A stretch of DNA of 64,000 nt from Phaseolus vulgaris (taxonomy: Eukaryota > Streptophyta > Magnoliopsida > Fabales > Fabaceae). The position numbers and the translations under genes are program-made. This document shows positions 21,598 to 33,365 of this stretch, piece after piece. The notes beneath the pieces were generated by a model. That model was not told where the DNA came from, did not search any database, and was given only the letters and a program-made list of their open reading frames with translations. The stretch spans positions 37,161,785-37,225,784 of the forward strand of contig NC_023759.2 of the NCBI RefSeq assembly GCF_000499845.2, in the 5' to 3' direction. Position 1 is the first letter of the stretch, and each line of letters starts with the position of its first letter.

Positions 21598-21967
21598 GAT
21601 GGGGACAAATCCTCTTTGCACAGCATAGTTAGATGATCACATGAATTAAACTAGCTACCAAAACCTGCACAGAATTTTTAGACATAAAGCCATAATAGAG
21701 CAGTTGTAAGTTTTGTGCTACCTTCATGTACCATGTAGCTTTCTCATTCTCTGTGAGCTGTTCTTCTCCCCCTTTGGATTCATCAAACAGAATAAAGCAT
21801 GGGATAAAAACATACAAGCCATTCATCACAGTTCAATCTATAAATCCAGTATTAAGTTCTATTACAAACCACAATAAAATCAACTAAAAAACAGTGCAGA
21901 ATAAAGACAAACAGATTAAAACCAAATTGTTCAACAACATATAAAAGCTAAAGGCTTAGATATAGGA

Positions 21968-23152
21968 TCACTTGTCATTGTAGTAGAGCTCAGCTAGCTG
22001 CACTTGAACTCCTTCAAGTTGGTCATCCAAGTGTTGAAACCTGGCGTAAGTCATTTCATAGTGTGCCTTCTGCTCATATGTGAGTGTGTCCAGCCTGCTT
22101 AGCACTTGTCTTTCAAACATAGACAGAGGTTCACCTCTGTACTCAGGTTCCTCATATGCAACCATTGCATTTTGACTAGTAGCAGCAACATCTTCATGTC
22201 CAGCAGAGTGCCTTGGTGATTCATCCATGTGTTGCACTCCATCAGCATTTTCTTCTTCTTCATTTGCTGGATCAGCTGCTTCATTTTCAGCTCTGTTTGC
22301 AGCATTCCTTCTAAATACCCAGCTATCATCCTCCTTTTGAAACCCCATCTTCATGAGAGTAGAGTTGTCTATTTCACTAGCTGCCTTAATGGTGTCATTT
22401 CTCTCATTTGTAGTGTCAACTTCAAAGTAATCAATTAGCTTTGACACAAAAATAACATATGGAAAACGATAGTCTGGTAACCTTGTGGATTTGAGCATAT
22501 GCTCCACCATTGTACTCACCCAATTTACCTTAAGTTGGTTCATGATGCAGTACAGCAAAATCAAGTCCTCTTCATGGAGGGTTGCATGATTACTTCCTCT
22601 TGGAGTAAGCTGCCACGCAATGATGTAGGCAAGGAGTCTTGGAATGATTGTGAGATTTCCAGCATGGAATCTAGCCACTGGTTCAGCAGGGTTTCTCACA
22701 CAACTTCTGTAAAACTGCATCTTGTTGAATCCCTGAATTCCAGCAGTGTTCCCTTTGCTTACCTTCATTCCAGAATACTTGAGTCCTCCCACATTACTCC
22801 ATATTTCTCTTGTAATCTTCAGCTTCACACCTTTCACATGGGAGACCAGATTTTTGCCATCTTGAACCAAGTTGTTGTAGAAGACTTTCACCAAGTCTGG
22901 ATAGACATTTCCAGTCATTTCTAGGAAGTTCTTCAGCTTTTGATGCTTGAGCATGGTTTTTGCTTCAGTCAGATTTTCTTCTCTCAACCAAGAGAATTCC
23001 AGCACTTTGGGCGCATTGACTTGCTTTCTGCTTGTTTCATGGATGTACCTTGTCATTGCTTCAGAATCTCCAGCAAACCATTTCTCCAGAATACCTTGGT
23101 TGCTGCTGGATTGCTCCTTGGATTTCTTCCTTCTGTGTGATGAGGATGTCAT
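21968..23152 (-). CDS. Third ORF of Copia-1, in the env position
   Basis: An intact 394-residue frame between RNase H and the 3' LTR, where SIRE-type elements carry an env-like gene. ATG 23152 gives MTSSSHRRKKSKEQ. Recognisable blocks: GILEKWFAGDSEAMTRYIHE near residue 20, MTGNVYPDLVKVFYNNLV near 80, LLAYIIAWQLTPRG near 170, HEEDLILLYCIMNQLKVNW near 190, and a C-terminal coiled-coil-like tail ending QLEGVQVQLAELYYNDK. No signal peptide or membrane segment is apparent, so it does not look like a fusion protein. It resembles proteins annotated as putative plant transposon protein (Pfam PF20167, from memory). Function unknown. A copy with one late stop is in Copia-2. Confidence 0.75.
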   Translation of the reverse strand: MTSSSHRRKKSKEQSSSNQGILEKWFAGDSEAMTRYIHETSRKQVNAPKVLEFSWLREENLTEAKTMLKHQKLKNFLEMTGNVYPDLVKVFYNNLVQDGKNLVSHVKGVKLKITREIWSNVGGLKYSGMKVSKGNTAGIQGFNKMQFYRSCVRNPAEPVARFHAGNLTIIPRLLAYIIAWQLTPRGSNHATLHEEDLILLYCIMNQLKVNWVSTMVEHMLKSTRLPDYRFPYVIFVSKLIDYFEVDTTNERNDTIKAASEIDNSTLMKMGFQKEDDSWVFRRNAANRAENEAADPANEEEENADGVQHMDESPRHSAGHEDVAATSQNAMVAYEEPEYRGEPLSMFERQVLSRLDTLTYEQKAHYEMTYARFQHLDDQLEGVQVQLAELYYNDK

Positions 23153-23720
23153 GCTCAATCTGTTTTTCCCTGCACCAGTTTATTAATATACAATTCTAGA
23201 AAAAAAAATGCAGTACAGATTATCACTCAGAACATAAACGAAACCTGTGGTGAAGCAAGTGTGAACCTGGACAGCTTATAGCACAAATGAGAAGGTGTGA
23301 GAGAAAAGCTGATTTGTGCTAGGTTTATATAGAATCATTAAACCAAATTTTGAAAATCACATATTTTAACGAAGGACAATATGATCAGATTTTAGGAATT
23401 ATGGATTTTGAAGGAAAATCAAATCTATCAGATATGCTATAGATTTTATTCCAATGGTGCAGCAGATTCAGGTGTGGATTCATGTAAGAATATCTTGGAA
23501 CCTGATTTTGGCACATAAAATTTGTTGCACCTACACAATATCCAATCAGTTAGGATACCCACACACTAATTGACACAGACCTGCTGGTTAATAACCGAAA
23601 AAGAAGTCAAAGATAAAGTGAGAGAGAGAAAAAGTAAATCTTTCTCTTTCCTAGTCACAACTGTGATTTCTGAAACAGGGAACAAAACATGTTAAAACAT
23701 AAAACAACAGATTGAAATTT

Positions 23721-26700
23721 TCACTGCAGATGACAATTTAAGCTAATAATACCCAATTCATTTAGAAGAAAATAAAACCTATCTTTAGCAAGTGGTTTAG
23801 TGAATAGATCAGCTAGTTGAAATTCAGTACCAATGAATTGTATATCACAAGTTCCATTAGCTATATGTTCTCTTAGAAAGTGATGTCTAATTTCAATATG
23901 TTTAGTCCTTGAGTGCATGACAGGATTCTTAGACAGATTTATGGCACTAGTATTATCACAATTTATAGGTATCTTGTTTAACAAAATTCCAAAATCACTT
24001 AGCTGCTGCCTTAGCCATAAGGTTTGAGCACAACAACTTCCAGTAGCTATGTATTCTGCCTCTGCTATGGAGAGAGCAACACAAGCTTGTTTCTTGCAAT
24101 GCCAAGAGATTAGACTTGATCCAAGCATGTGACAAGTTCCACTTATGCTTTTCCTATCCACCTTACAACCTGCAAAGTCAGAATCTAAAAAACCAGTTAA
24201 ATTTAAAGATACCTTGTTAGGATACCATAATCCAACATCCTTAGATCCTTGCAAATATTTCAGAATTCTCTTTGCTGCATTGTAGTGTGATTCCTTTGGA
24301 TCAGATTGATATCTAGCACATAAACACACAACAAACATAATGTCAGGCCTGCTGGCAGTTAGGTATAATAAGGAACCAATTAAACCCCTATACTTCGTTT
24401 GATCCACTGATTTTCCTGCAGAATCTTGATCCAGCTGACAGCTTGTTGAAATAGGAGTGCTGATTGCTTTGCATTGATCCATATCAAACCTCTTAAGCAG
24501 CTCCTTGCAGTATTTTTCTTGGCTTATGAAAATTCCATCCTTGAGTTGCTTAACTTGTAGTCCAAGGAAGAAATTCATTTCTCCTAACATTGACATCTCA
24601 AACTCACTTTTCATGGTTTTCACAAAGTCTTCACACATCTCTTCATTTGTGGATCCAAAGATAATATAATCTACATAAACTTGCACAAGTATGATATCTT
24701 CTCTTTTCTTCTTTATAAAGAGAGTTTTATCAGAATTGCCACGGCTATATCCTTGAGAGAGCAGAAATTCGCTTAGCCTTTCATACCATTGCCTAGGTGC
24801 TTGCTTCAATCCATATAAGGCCTTCTTAAGCATGTACACATGTTCTGGATTTTTGTGATCTTCAAACCCTGGAGGCTGAGATACAAACACCTCTTCATTG
24901 ATGTAACCATTTAGAAATGCACTTTTGACATCCATTTGAAACAGCTTGAAACCTTGTATGCTGGAGAATGCTAGAAGTAATCTGACAGCTTCAAGACGTG
25001 CTACTGGTGCATAGGTTTCACCAAAATCAATACCTTCTTCTTGATTATAACCTTTAGCAACCAGCCTTGCTTTATTTCTAGTGATAGCTCCATGTTCATC
25101 CATCTTGTTCCTGTACACCCACTTGGTTCCTATGATGTTCATCTCATGCTTTCTTGGAACCAAAGTCCACACTTCATTGTATTCAAACTGGTTCAACTCT
25201 TCCTGCATTGTTGTTATCCAATTGCTGTCTTGCAGTGCTTCTTCCAGGCTTTTAGGCTCAATCTGTGACACAAAAGCTACTGTTCTGCAGAAGTTGTTGA
25301 GTGAATTCCTTGTTGAGACTCCTTTCTCAATTTTACCAATTACATTGTCAAGAGTGAGATCCCTTGGAGTCTTCCATTCTTTAGGCAGTCCTGCATTCAC
25401 AATAGATTCTTTGACAAAATTTGGATTAGTAGCATCAAGCTCACTAGATTGATTCTGTTGCATAATGGTTCTTAAATCATCCATACCAGGTTCATCCAGA
25501 ACAGATTTGGGCACAGAAAAATCTGTTTCATCAAATACAACATGTATAGATTCTTCAACTGCAAGCAATCTTTTGTTATACACTCTATAATCATGACCAT
25601 TTATAACATATCCAATATGTATTCCTTCATCTGATTTAGGATCAAATTTCCCCAGATTATCTTTACCATTATTTAAAACAAAGCATTTGCAGCCAAACAC
25701 CCTAAGATGACTAATGCTAGGCTTCCTACCTTTATACAATTCATAGGGAGTTTTCTTAAGAATTGGTCTAATCAATGTTCTGTTAAGCACATAAGAAGCA
25801 GTGTATACAGCATCAGCCCAAAAATATTTAGGTAAACCAGATTCATTTAGCATAGTCCTAGCTAACTCTTCTAGTGATCTATTCTTTCTTTCAACAACAC
25901 CATTTTGTTGAGGTGTCCTAAGAGCAGAATAACTATGTATGATCCCATGTTTTTCACAATATTTATCAAACTTTGCATTTTGAAATTCTCCCCCATGATC
26001 ACTACGAATCTAATTTATCCTATTTTCATTTTCATTATGCAGGACCTTAGCTAGTTTCTTAAAGGCTTTATATGCATCATTTTTAGAAGCAAGAAACAAA
26101 GTCCATGTATATCTTGAAAAGTCATCAACAATCACCAAAGCATAGTAATTTCCAGCTAAGCTAACAGTCCTAGATGGTCCAAACAAGTCCATATGCAAAA
26201 CATCCAAAGCTTTATTTGTAGAAACCATATCTTTTGATTTAAAGGTAGTTCTAATCTATTTTCCCTTTACACAAGCATCACACAATCTGTTATTTTGAAA
26301 TTTTATGTTTGGTAAACCAGAAACAAGTTCCTTAGATTTTAGCTTATTCAAGTGATTTGTGTGAATGTGAGCTAGCCTCCTATACCACAGCCATGACTCT
26401 CATTTTTAGATAACAGACACTCATTTTCAGAACAACTCTTTATAATGTCTAGGAGATAGATGTTGTTTACCCTTTTTCCAGTGAACAGCACCTTACCAGA
26501 ATTTTCATTTGAAATTGTACAAGTGTTGGCTTCGAAATTGACCTTGTATCCCTTGTCACACTGTTGGTTAATGCTTAGAAGACTATGTTTTATCCCTTCA
26601 ACATATAGGACATTCTCAATAGTGGTTGAGTCTTTAGTACCAACATCTTCTCTTCCAAGAATTTTTCCTCTATTGTTATCTCCATATGTGACATGCCCTT

Positions 26701-26806
26701 CAGCTTTGAGTTTCAGATTTATGAACTGAGTCACATCACCAGTCATGTGCTTTGAGCAGCCACTGTCTAGATACCACTGGTTTTTCTTGCTGTTTTTCTG
26801 CAACAA
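23721..26806 (-). pseudogene. Copia-1 pol (protease, integrase, RT, RNase H), disrupted
   Basis: Protease WYLDSGCSKHMTG is near the start. A frameshift near 26385 follows SKNES. Integrase pieces include HMDLFGPSR, RSDHGGEF and NGVVER. A TAG lies near 26255 and another at 26010-26012. From there to 23721 the frame is open through RT and RNase H, with [25 protein letters not shown] and SIAEAEYIATGSCCAQTLW. The RT catalytic motif reads YVDY at 24666-24677 where Copia RTs have YVDD. The enzyme would be inactive even without the stops. Confidence 0.92.
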
Positions 26807-26854
26807 AACAAATTTAGCACATATGGTACCCCTTTAGTGTAGGGTCCAGCATGA

Positions 26855-28524
26855 TTAAGACCTTTCCTTAGGAAGCCATTTGGCCAATCCTTTAGGAACA
26901 AGGTACCTCCTAGCTTTACATGTTCTAGATACATGACCAGATTTCATACAATAAAAGCATGTTGCAGTATGCATTGTTTTTGAATCACTAAAAGAGGAAA
27001 AACCTGTTTTGGAAGGAACAAAGAAACTGGGCAGCTTTTTCACATTACTTTTCATTCCAGGATTATATCCTAGACCATTTTTATTGAAAACAGCATTTTG
27101 TGAACCTAATAAGGTTTCAAGATTTTCTCTTCCTTTAGTGAAGTTTGAAAGCGTTTTTAACAAATATTCAACCTGTTTTTCCAGCTTTTTACAATTATCA
27201 CAGGTTTTAATTGATGCATGCAGACATGTTAATTCAAGGCTAACCAATTCAGTTTTAGCTTTGTGCAGTTCTTCTTCAAGAGCTTTGACCTTAGGTTCAA
27301 GTACCCTATTTATTCTATTCAATCTGTTGCACATTATAGCCAACCTGTTTGCTTCATCATGTGTTTCCTTAAAAGCTATTAACAGTTGATCATAGTTTTC
27401 AGAATCAGTGGAAAAATCACTTACTGAGTCAGAGTTGGATCCTTCATCATTCACCATGAAGCACAAATTTGCTTCTTCACTTTCAGTTGAGGAATTACTG
27501 GATGAGGATACATCATTTTCTTCCCATGAGATGTATGCTCTTCTTCCTTTGCCTTTGTCACTTTTCTTGCTTGCTGATTTTTCTTTATTTTGATTGTTTG
27601 GACAATCAGCTTTTATATGACCTGGTTTACCACATCCAAAGCACATGTAATTTGAAGAATTTGAATCATTAGGTTGTTTGGAGTACCTCTTTCTTTGTTG
27701 AGTTATGTCACGGTTTTTCTTTCTAAGAAACCTGCTGAATTTTCTGGTGAGCAGACTCACGGTCTCATCATGTTCAGGATCACCTTCTTCCTCACTTGTA
27801 TCATGTTCCATGGTAGTTTTCAGAGCAATTCCTTTGGCCTTCTTCTCCACTGTTTCTTGTTCTTTCAATCTTTTCAGCTCTATTTCATGCTCTATCAGCT
27901 TTCCAAAAAGTGCAGCAGTGGACATCTTGGATAAATCTCTGGATTCTGAGATTGCTGTTACCTTAGGCTGCCAGCTCCTATCAAGGCATTTTAGTACCTT
28001 TATGTTAAGCTCTTCCTTGTCAAAGACTTTACCAAGGCCAGTGAGGTGATTTACAATGTGTGTAAATCGTTTCTGCACATTTGCAATACTTTCTTCAGAT
28101 TGCATTCTGAACAGCTCGTACTCCTGAATTAGTGAGTGCTTCCTTGCCCGTTTCACATCATCAGTCCCTTCATGAGTTACCTCTAGTACATCCCACATCT
28201 CTGTGGCTGAGTTACATTGAGAAACTCTAAAGAACTCATCCATATTCAGTGCAGAGGTGATGATATTCTTAGCTAACGAGTCATATTGGGCCTTCTTCTT
28301 CTCGGTTTCACTCCATTCAGACCAAGGCTTCTTTATTGTTTCCTCTTTGACAACCTGCATAGGTATAAAAGGTCCACTGACCACTGATCCCAGATTCCCA
28401 TATCAATAGACTACATAAAGATCTTCATCCTGATTTTCCAGAAAGCATAGTTAACACCACCAAACATAGGAGGTCTATTAATAGACGCACCTTTAGCAAA
28501 AGGCATTTTAAACTCAGACATCAT
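26855..28524 (-). pseudogene. Copia-1 gag, broken near the N-terminus
   Basis: Starts at ATG 28524 or 28521 right after the primer site (MSEFKMPFAKGASINRPPMF). A TAG at 28411-28413 and a frameshift close to 28385 break it. The remaining 509 codons are open: UBN2-type capsid region, CCHC knuckle CFGCGKPGHIKADC, a Ser-rich acidic stretch, a coiled-coil section, and a second knuckle CFYCMKSGHVSRTC near the end. Confidence 0.9.
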
Positions 28525-28551
28525 GCATACACTAGAGCAAAATACAAGCCC

Positions 28552-28566
28552 TAGCTCTTGATACCA
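28552..28566 (-). other. Primer-binding site of Copia-1
   Basis: TGGTATCAAGAGCTA next to the 5' LTR. It fits initiator tRNA-Met priming with one base inserted relative to the commonest plant form. Copia-2 has the same variant. Confidence 0.75.
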
Positions 28567-28568
28567 AT

Positions 28569-30154
28569 TGTTGGGTCTATTAGTGTCTAAGTTTAAGAGG
28601 GGAGGGGTGAATTGAGCTTATAAAATTTTCGCAAGAACACACAATTTTCAGTATACCAGAGGCAAAAAGAACAGATTGTTTTTACATGAAACAGATTGAT
28701 TCTTCAGAGCAGTCTAGCACAATTTGAATTTGTTCAATATAAAATTGTGATCAATAGAGAATTATACCAGAATCAGATTAGCTGAATATTATGAGGATGA
28801 AGGATACAGCTATGCTTAGAAATCAAACAAATTTACTCAACACAAGGTTTTAAGGAGAATGATTCTTTCTCAGATTTTAATGATTAGACTATTTGTTCAC
28901 AGATCACTTAGACCATCATATACAACTGTCTTGTTTGTGATTAGAGAACTTTAACAAATCAGGAAGAACAGTTTTTACTTAAACCCAGAATTAACAGATT
29001 CAATTTCAAAAGAACAGATTTAGTTCTTGACAGAATTAAGCAAAACCAGAAATGAGTGCAGGGATGAGAAGAAAAGGCAAACAAGTTTTTATATTGGTTC
29101 ACTCATACAGAGCTACGTCCAGTCTCACCTTACCCCAAGGTGGAATCCACTAAAAACAGTACCAATTACTTACAAACACAGCAGTTCTTGAACACTACAA
29201 GAACAACACAATCAATGCTGAAAAGCCCTATTTCACCACACCTTGCACTCCAAGAAACCCTATCAAGGAGTGACTAACACTTACACCTTTACAAACCAGA
29301 ATAAAGGAAAGATTACACCTGAAAAGAAGATGCAAGAACTCAAAACCAGTAGTTCAATTTGCTGCAGAACTGCACCAGCACCTTCACCAAGATCAAAGGT
29401 TTCCTAGAACAAGCACACTTGAAAATCTCTTTGGAAAACCTTTTGAAAAATCTTTCAATCCTTCTTCTCACATTGAAAATGTTTGATCTCTGTCAAAAAC
29501 GTAATTGCTCAGCACCTTTTCATGTGAGAGAGACTTTTCTTTATATAGAAAACAGTTTCTAACTTCTTTTCAAAAAAACAGTTGAAAAGCAGTTATGAAA
29601 ACAACAGATTCATTTTTGAACTTAACAGATTTATTTTGTGAAAACCGCCAACTCAGCTAACAGAAATAACTGTCTGAGTTGTACCTTTGGTGCCCTAACT
29701 AACTTGTGAAAAACTTTTCAGCTAACCAAAGAACAAACCTGTTCTTTCACAGTGAAACGGATTAAACGATAGCAAATAGGCCAGCTCAACTTTAACTGAA
29801 ATAACTAACTAAGCTTTACCTGTGGTGCCTTAACAGAATTTTAGAAAAGCCTTTTAACAGAGAAGAAATAAACCGATTCTTTCTCCATAAAACAGATTTA
29901 TTTGTGTACTGATTTAAAACTTTTAAGAGCACTTTAAAAAGCTTTTCAAAAACCATTTAACCACATCATGTGCTTGATCTAGGCTTGGTTAGGCATCTAG
30001 GATAGATCATGTAGCAAAAGGCAACCTTACACAATTGCAAGCCTACATACAAGATCATCTAAACCTATTACAAACTTTACAACAAACTAGCTATTTTTCT
30101 ACATCAAACACTCACTAACACTAGGTAGAAAAGAGGCTTCATCCATCTTCAACA
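28569..30154 (-). repeat. 5' LTR of Copia-1
   Basis: Partner of 20000-21583. The outer end is followed by the target duplication CTCCA and then by the continuation of LINE-A. Confidence 0.95.
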
Positions 30155-30159
30155 CTCCA

Positions 30160-31340
30160 GACTGTCTTTGAATCAGGGGCAAAAGGTAGAAAAGGTTGGC
30201 GTTTGGGATGATTCGGTTTGGCGATGGTGCTTAAGGTGGAGGCGTGCAAGATTCGAGAGCTTTGAGAGCTTCCATCTATTCCAGGTTAGTAATAAACAAA
30301 ATATGGTCTGGAAAGGGGTTTGGACAATAGTTGTTAGGTGTATTTGGGATCAAAGGATTGCGGTGGTGTTTAAGCAAGGTGTAGTAGATGCAGAAGAGAT
30401 GTTCCAAAAGGCTCAAATTAAATCTTGGCTATGGATGAAGCATAAAATCTCTTTCAATTACTTCCTAGTGGATTGGATCCTGAACCCAATGACTTGCATT
30501 AAAAGTTTCAAGTGACTGGGATAGGAAGGTGCCATGTTATGGCGAGGGAGGTAGGAGGTGCTGCAGGTGGGCGTGGAGTGATCTAATGCTCTGGAGGGTG
30601 AAGGAAAGATGTTGGTGTGACGGTGATGCAGCAGAAGTTTCGCTACATCGAGTTAGAAGGCTTAGTAATCCTATTTTCATGTAGGAAGCCCATGGAATGG
30701 TGTAGTCTCTTTGGTAGATAGAGTGGCAAGACTTCTCTAGTGACAAGTTTAGTAATCTGTGATACTTGGACTGTGATGGCTCATTCCTGTGATGGACCCG
30801 ATGGAGCAGGGTGGATGAAGAACAAAGAAGATGGTTTATGTAGACGAAACAGACTTTGATTGTGTGAATTGGACACCAATACATTGTAGTTTATACAACT
30901 ATTACATGTTGTTGCATGGTGCATAGGAGCTCTTGATGCCATGGATCATCTTTGACTGTCTGATGTTAGTAAACCAAAGATGGCTTAGGTTTCGCCCCAA
31001 CTCTGACCCAGATTTGTGAGAAGCAGTCAATAAGATTTTCTGTTGCTGCAGCAGCTCGTAGTCGGGTGAATTGATCTATAAAAGGAGCGGGCCTTTGGAC
31101 AGGTTGTGTCTGGTGCAAGATGATGAAGTTGTGCTGTGTTATAACCTGCAGTATGACTCCTATACCATTTTTGTTGGGAGGTTGGTATTGCTCTGGTGGG
31201 GAGTATGCGCCTGTTTCGCAACAATAAGCCAAGTCTCTAGTAGACTTAGGTAGGGTATCTTGGGGCTGCAACAGAGGTCCTGCAGTCATGGGGCAGCACC
31301 TACAAGGCGCCTTCTTAATCGTGCGACTCTCCCCTCAAAA
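30160..31340 (+). mobile_element. LINE-A, 3' part after the Copia-1 insertion
   Basis: Continues LINE-A: SVWRWCLRWRRARFE, then NMVWKGVWTIVVRCIWDQR, then FNYFLVDWILNP up to about 30513. These match the ends of plant L1 ORF2 proteins and the same section of LINE-B. The rest is 3' UTR-like DNA with only chance open frames. The 3' end is approximate; no clear poly-A tail was found. Confidence 0.75.
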
Positions 31341-31566
31341 TAAAGAGATGTAGAGGGAAAGTCACATCAACATATGTTATTTTCTAATTTACCCTCATTC
31401 ATCTGCAAGGGTTTTATATTAAAAAACAATATAAGATCTGATATATTTTTTAATTTTTATAATTCATGTTTAATATTTTAAGAAATTATTTGAAGTTTTC
31501 TTTTTATTTAATTTGTTGAATACATTTTTTTTTCTAATTATAATTTTTAAATTATATCTATTTATA

Positions 31567-31601
<35 letters not shown>

Positions 31602-32112
31602 TTAATTTTAATTTTAAATCTACGAAATATGTTAAAATTGTTTATTTTTAAACAAAAATAACTCATTCCATTATTAAAAAATTTTAATAGTCAAGGATAA
31701 ATTTGTAAAGTAACATTTAACAATTAAAAAAAAAAAACTTTCTCACAACAATCTTATCACTCACAAACTTCCATAAACTTTCCTCACACATCTAGTCTAA
31801 CATATCCCAATCCAAACAACCTCACTTTCTTCACACTTTGTTCTCATATCCTCACACATTCACTCCCTCAAATCCTCTCACATCCATTCCCTAATCCAAA
31901 CACATACTAAATAACAACAATCATCTTCATCTGTCATCACATGAAAAAGTATTATTAAAAAAAGTATATATAAAAATATGGAGAGACTAAACCAAAATTC
32001 ATATATTAACAAAAATGATAAATAAATAGATTATACCTATTCATAAAGAATTCTAAAAACAAACTAGATGAAAGTCTATTATACCAATGAAATGATTGAT
32101 ATATTAATAATC

Positions 32113-32144
<32 letters not shown>

Positions 32145-32194
32145 GATTATTCGGTCGGATGGGTATCTTGACAATAAGTATCATGTACTATAAT
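31341..32194. other. AT-rich spacer with simple repeats
   Basis: No gene. A (TA)n run at about 31569-31600, a CT/CA-rich strand-biased tract at 31740-31920 (TCCTCACACATTC-type words), and an AAT/ATT run at about 32105-32145. Possible short DNA-transposon remnants, not classified. Confidence 0.55.
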
Positions 32195-33222
32195 ATAATT
32201 TTATTCGGAAGCAACATAGTAACTGATATTTATTATGACAACTATTTAAACATTTTTTTGAATCAACATACTAAACGAAAAAGAATTGTTATAAAATAAA
32301 TTATCTATAATAAATCAAAATGGAGATAGTCAATTTGAAGGAAATATTTCTTATACACTGAAAACAACAGTTGATCGTATTAAAACCTGAACTACATGAT
32401 CGATTAATTATTTGAAATGGAAATATATTGATAGATTATGGTTTGATATTTTAAATTTTTTTTTTTTTAAAGTGTGAATTTAAAGTTTTATTTTTATTTT
32501 TTAAGAAAAATGTTATGTTGATTGAAATTTGAATTAAAAAAATTAAATAAATATAATAATAATAATGAAAGTAATGTTTCTACTAAATAATTGAATATAA
32601 AAAACAATCCAGACCATTATAATATAGTAAAATTTTAAAAGATGGTGTTACAACTTTATTTTTGTTTAATAATGTAGTATTGTTGCAATTTTTTAAATTA
32701 TATTTTGATAACAATTATATATGATTATGTATGTGGAATAAAAAGATTTCTGTTCTTCTTATTGTAATTAGAAAAAAAATGATTGCAAACATAATACCCC
32801 AAATTAATTAAAATAAATAAATTCTTCAAATTGGAGTTAGAAAAGTGATTGCTAACACCAAACTGGGGAAGTAAGGTTTGTTTCATTAGAATTCACTATT
32901 TTTAAGAACAATCTATGGTTTATAATAAACTTAAGTGTGAAGTACCACACTATAAATAGAAAAACTCCCACAAATTTAATTCTCCTCAGTACAGAATTTT
33001 GTTTCAGTGGATAAATCCGACTAAATCTACAATTAAAAAACAAAACAAATATTTCAGTATTACACACAACTGTGATGGAGCTTCTAAGTTAAAAAGTCTT
33101 TTGGTAGATAAAAACTCAAATGTATTTTCACAGACAAAAGAGTGTGTAATAAAAGATGTATGATCAAACAAATGATCCAATGCAATTTCATGTGAAAAGA
33201 AAGTTTAAACACATTAAAATAA
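32195..33222 (+). repeat. CNL-3 3' flank, right copy of the duplication
   Basis: Partner of 15200-16078, same orientation. It ends about 145 bp beyond the CNL-3 stop codon, in the gene's 3' flank. Confidence 0.85.
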
Positions 33223-33365
33223 CTATCAAATGCAAAGTCTTCATTAAGAAAAATACTTCCAGAAAAAAATAAACAAAAACAATAAACAATAAACACACTT
33301 CAAGGCTTAGCTGTCTCCTTAATGCATTCCTCTTCGTCTTGCTCTTCCTTTGATTCTTCTCAGGC

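Larger units (their letters stand above)
20000..30154 (-). mobile_element. Copia-1: full-length LTR retrotransposon with a third ORF
   Basis: A 10,155-bp element on the minus strand inserted in LINE-A. Flanking CTCCA at 19995-19999 and 30155-30159 is a perfect 5-bp target duplication. LTRs are 1584 and 1586 bp and differ at roughly two dozen positions by eye (about 98 percent identical), so insertion is fairly recent. Internal order on the minus strand: primer site, gag with two zinc knuckles, protease, integrase, RT, RNase H, third ORF, purine tract. Size and layout resemble the SIRE/Maximus lineage. Stops, frameshifts and a catalytic RT mutation make it non-autonomous. Confidence 0.95.

Noticed and set aside
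28552..28566. A tRNA gene suggested by the TGGTATCAAGAGC text
   Set aside because: It is only a primer-binding site adjoining an LTR; no cloverleaf surrounds it.
30537..31289. Small open frames on both strands after LINE-A
   Set aside because: They lie in the LINE 3' UTR, are not conserved in LINE-B, and show no motif.
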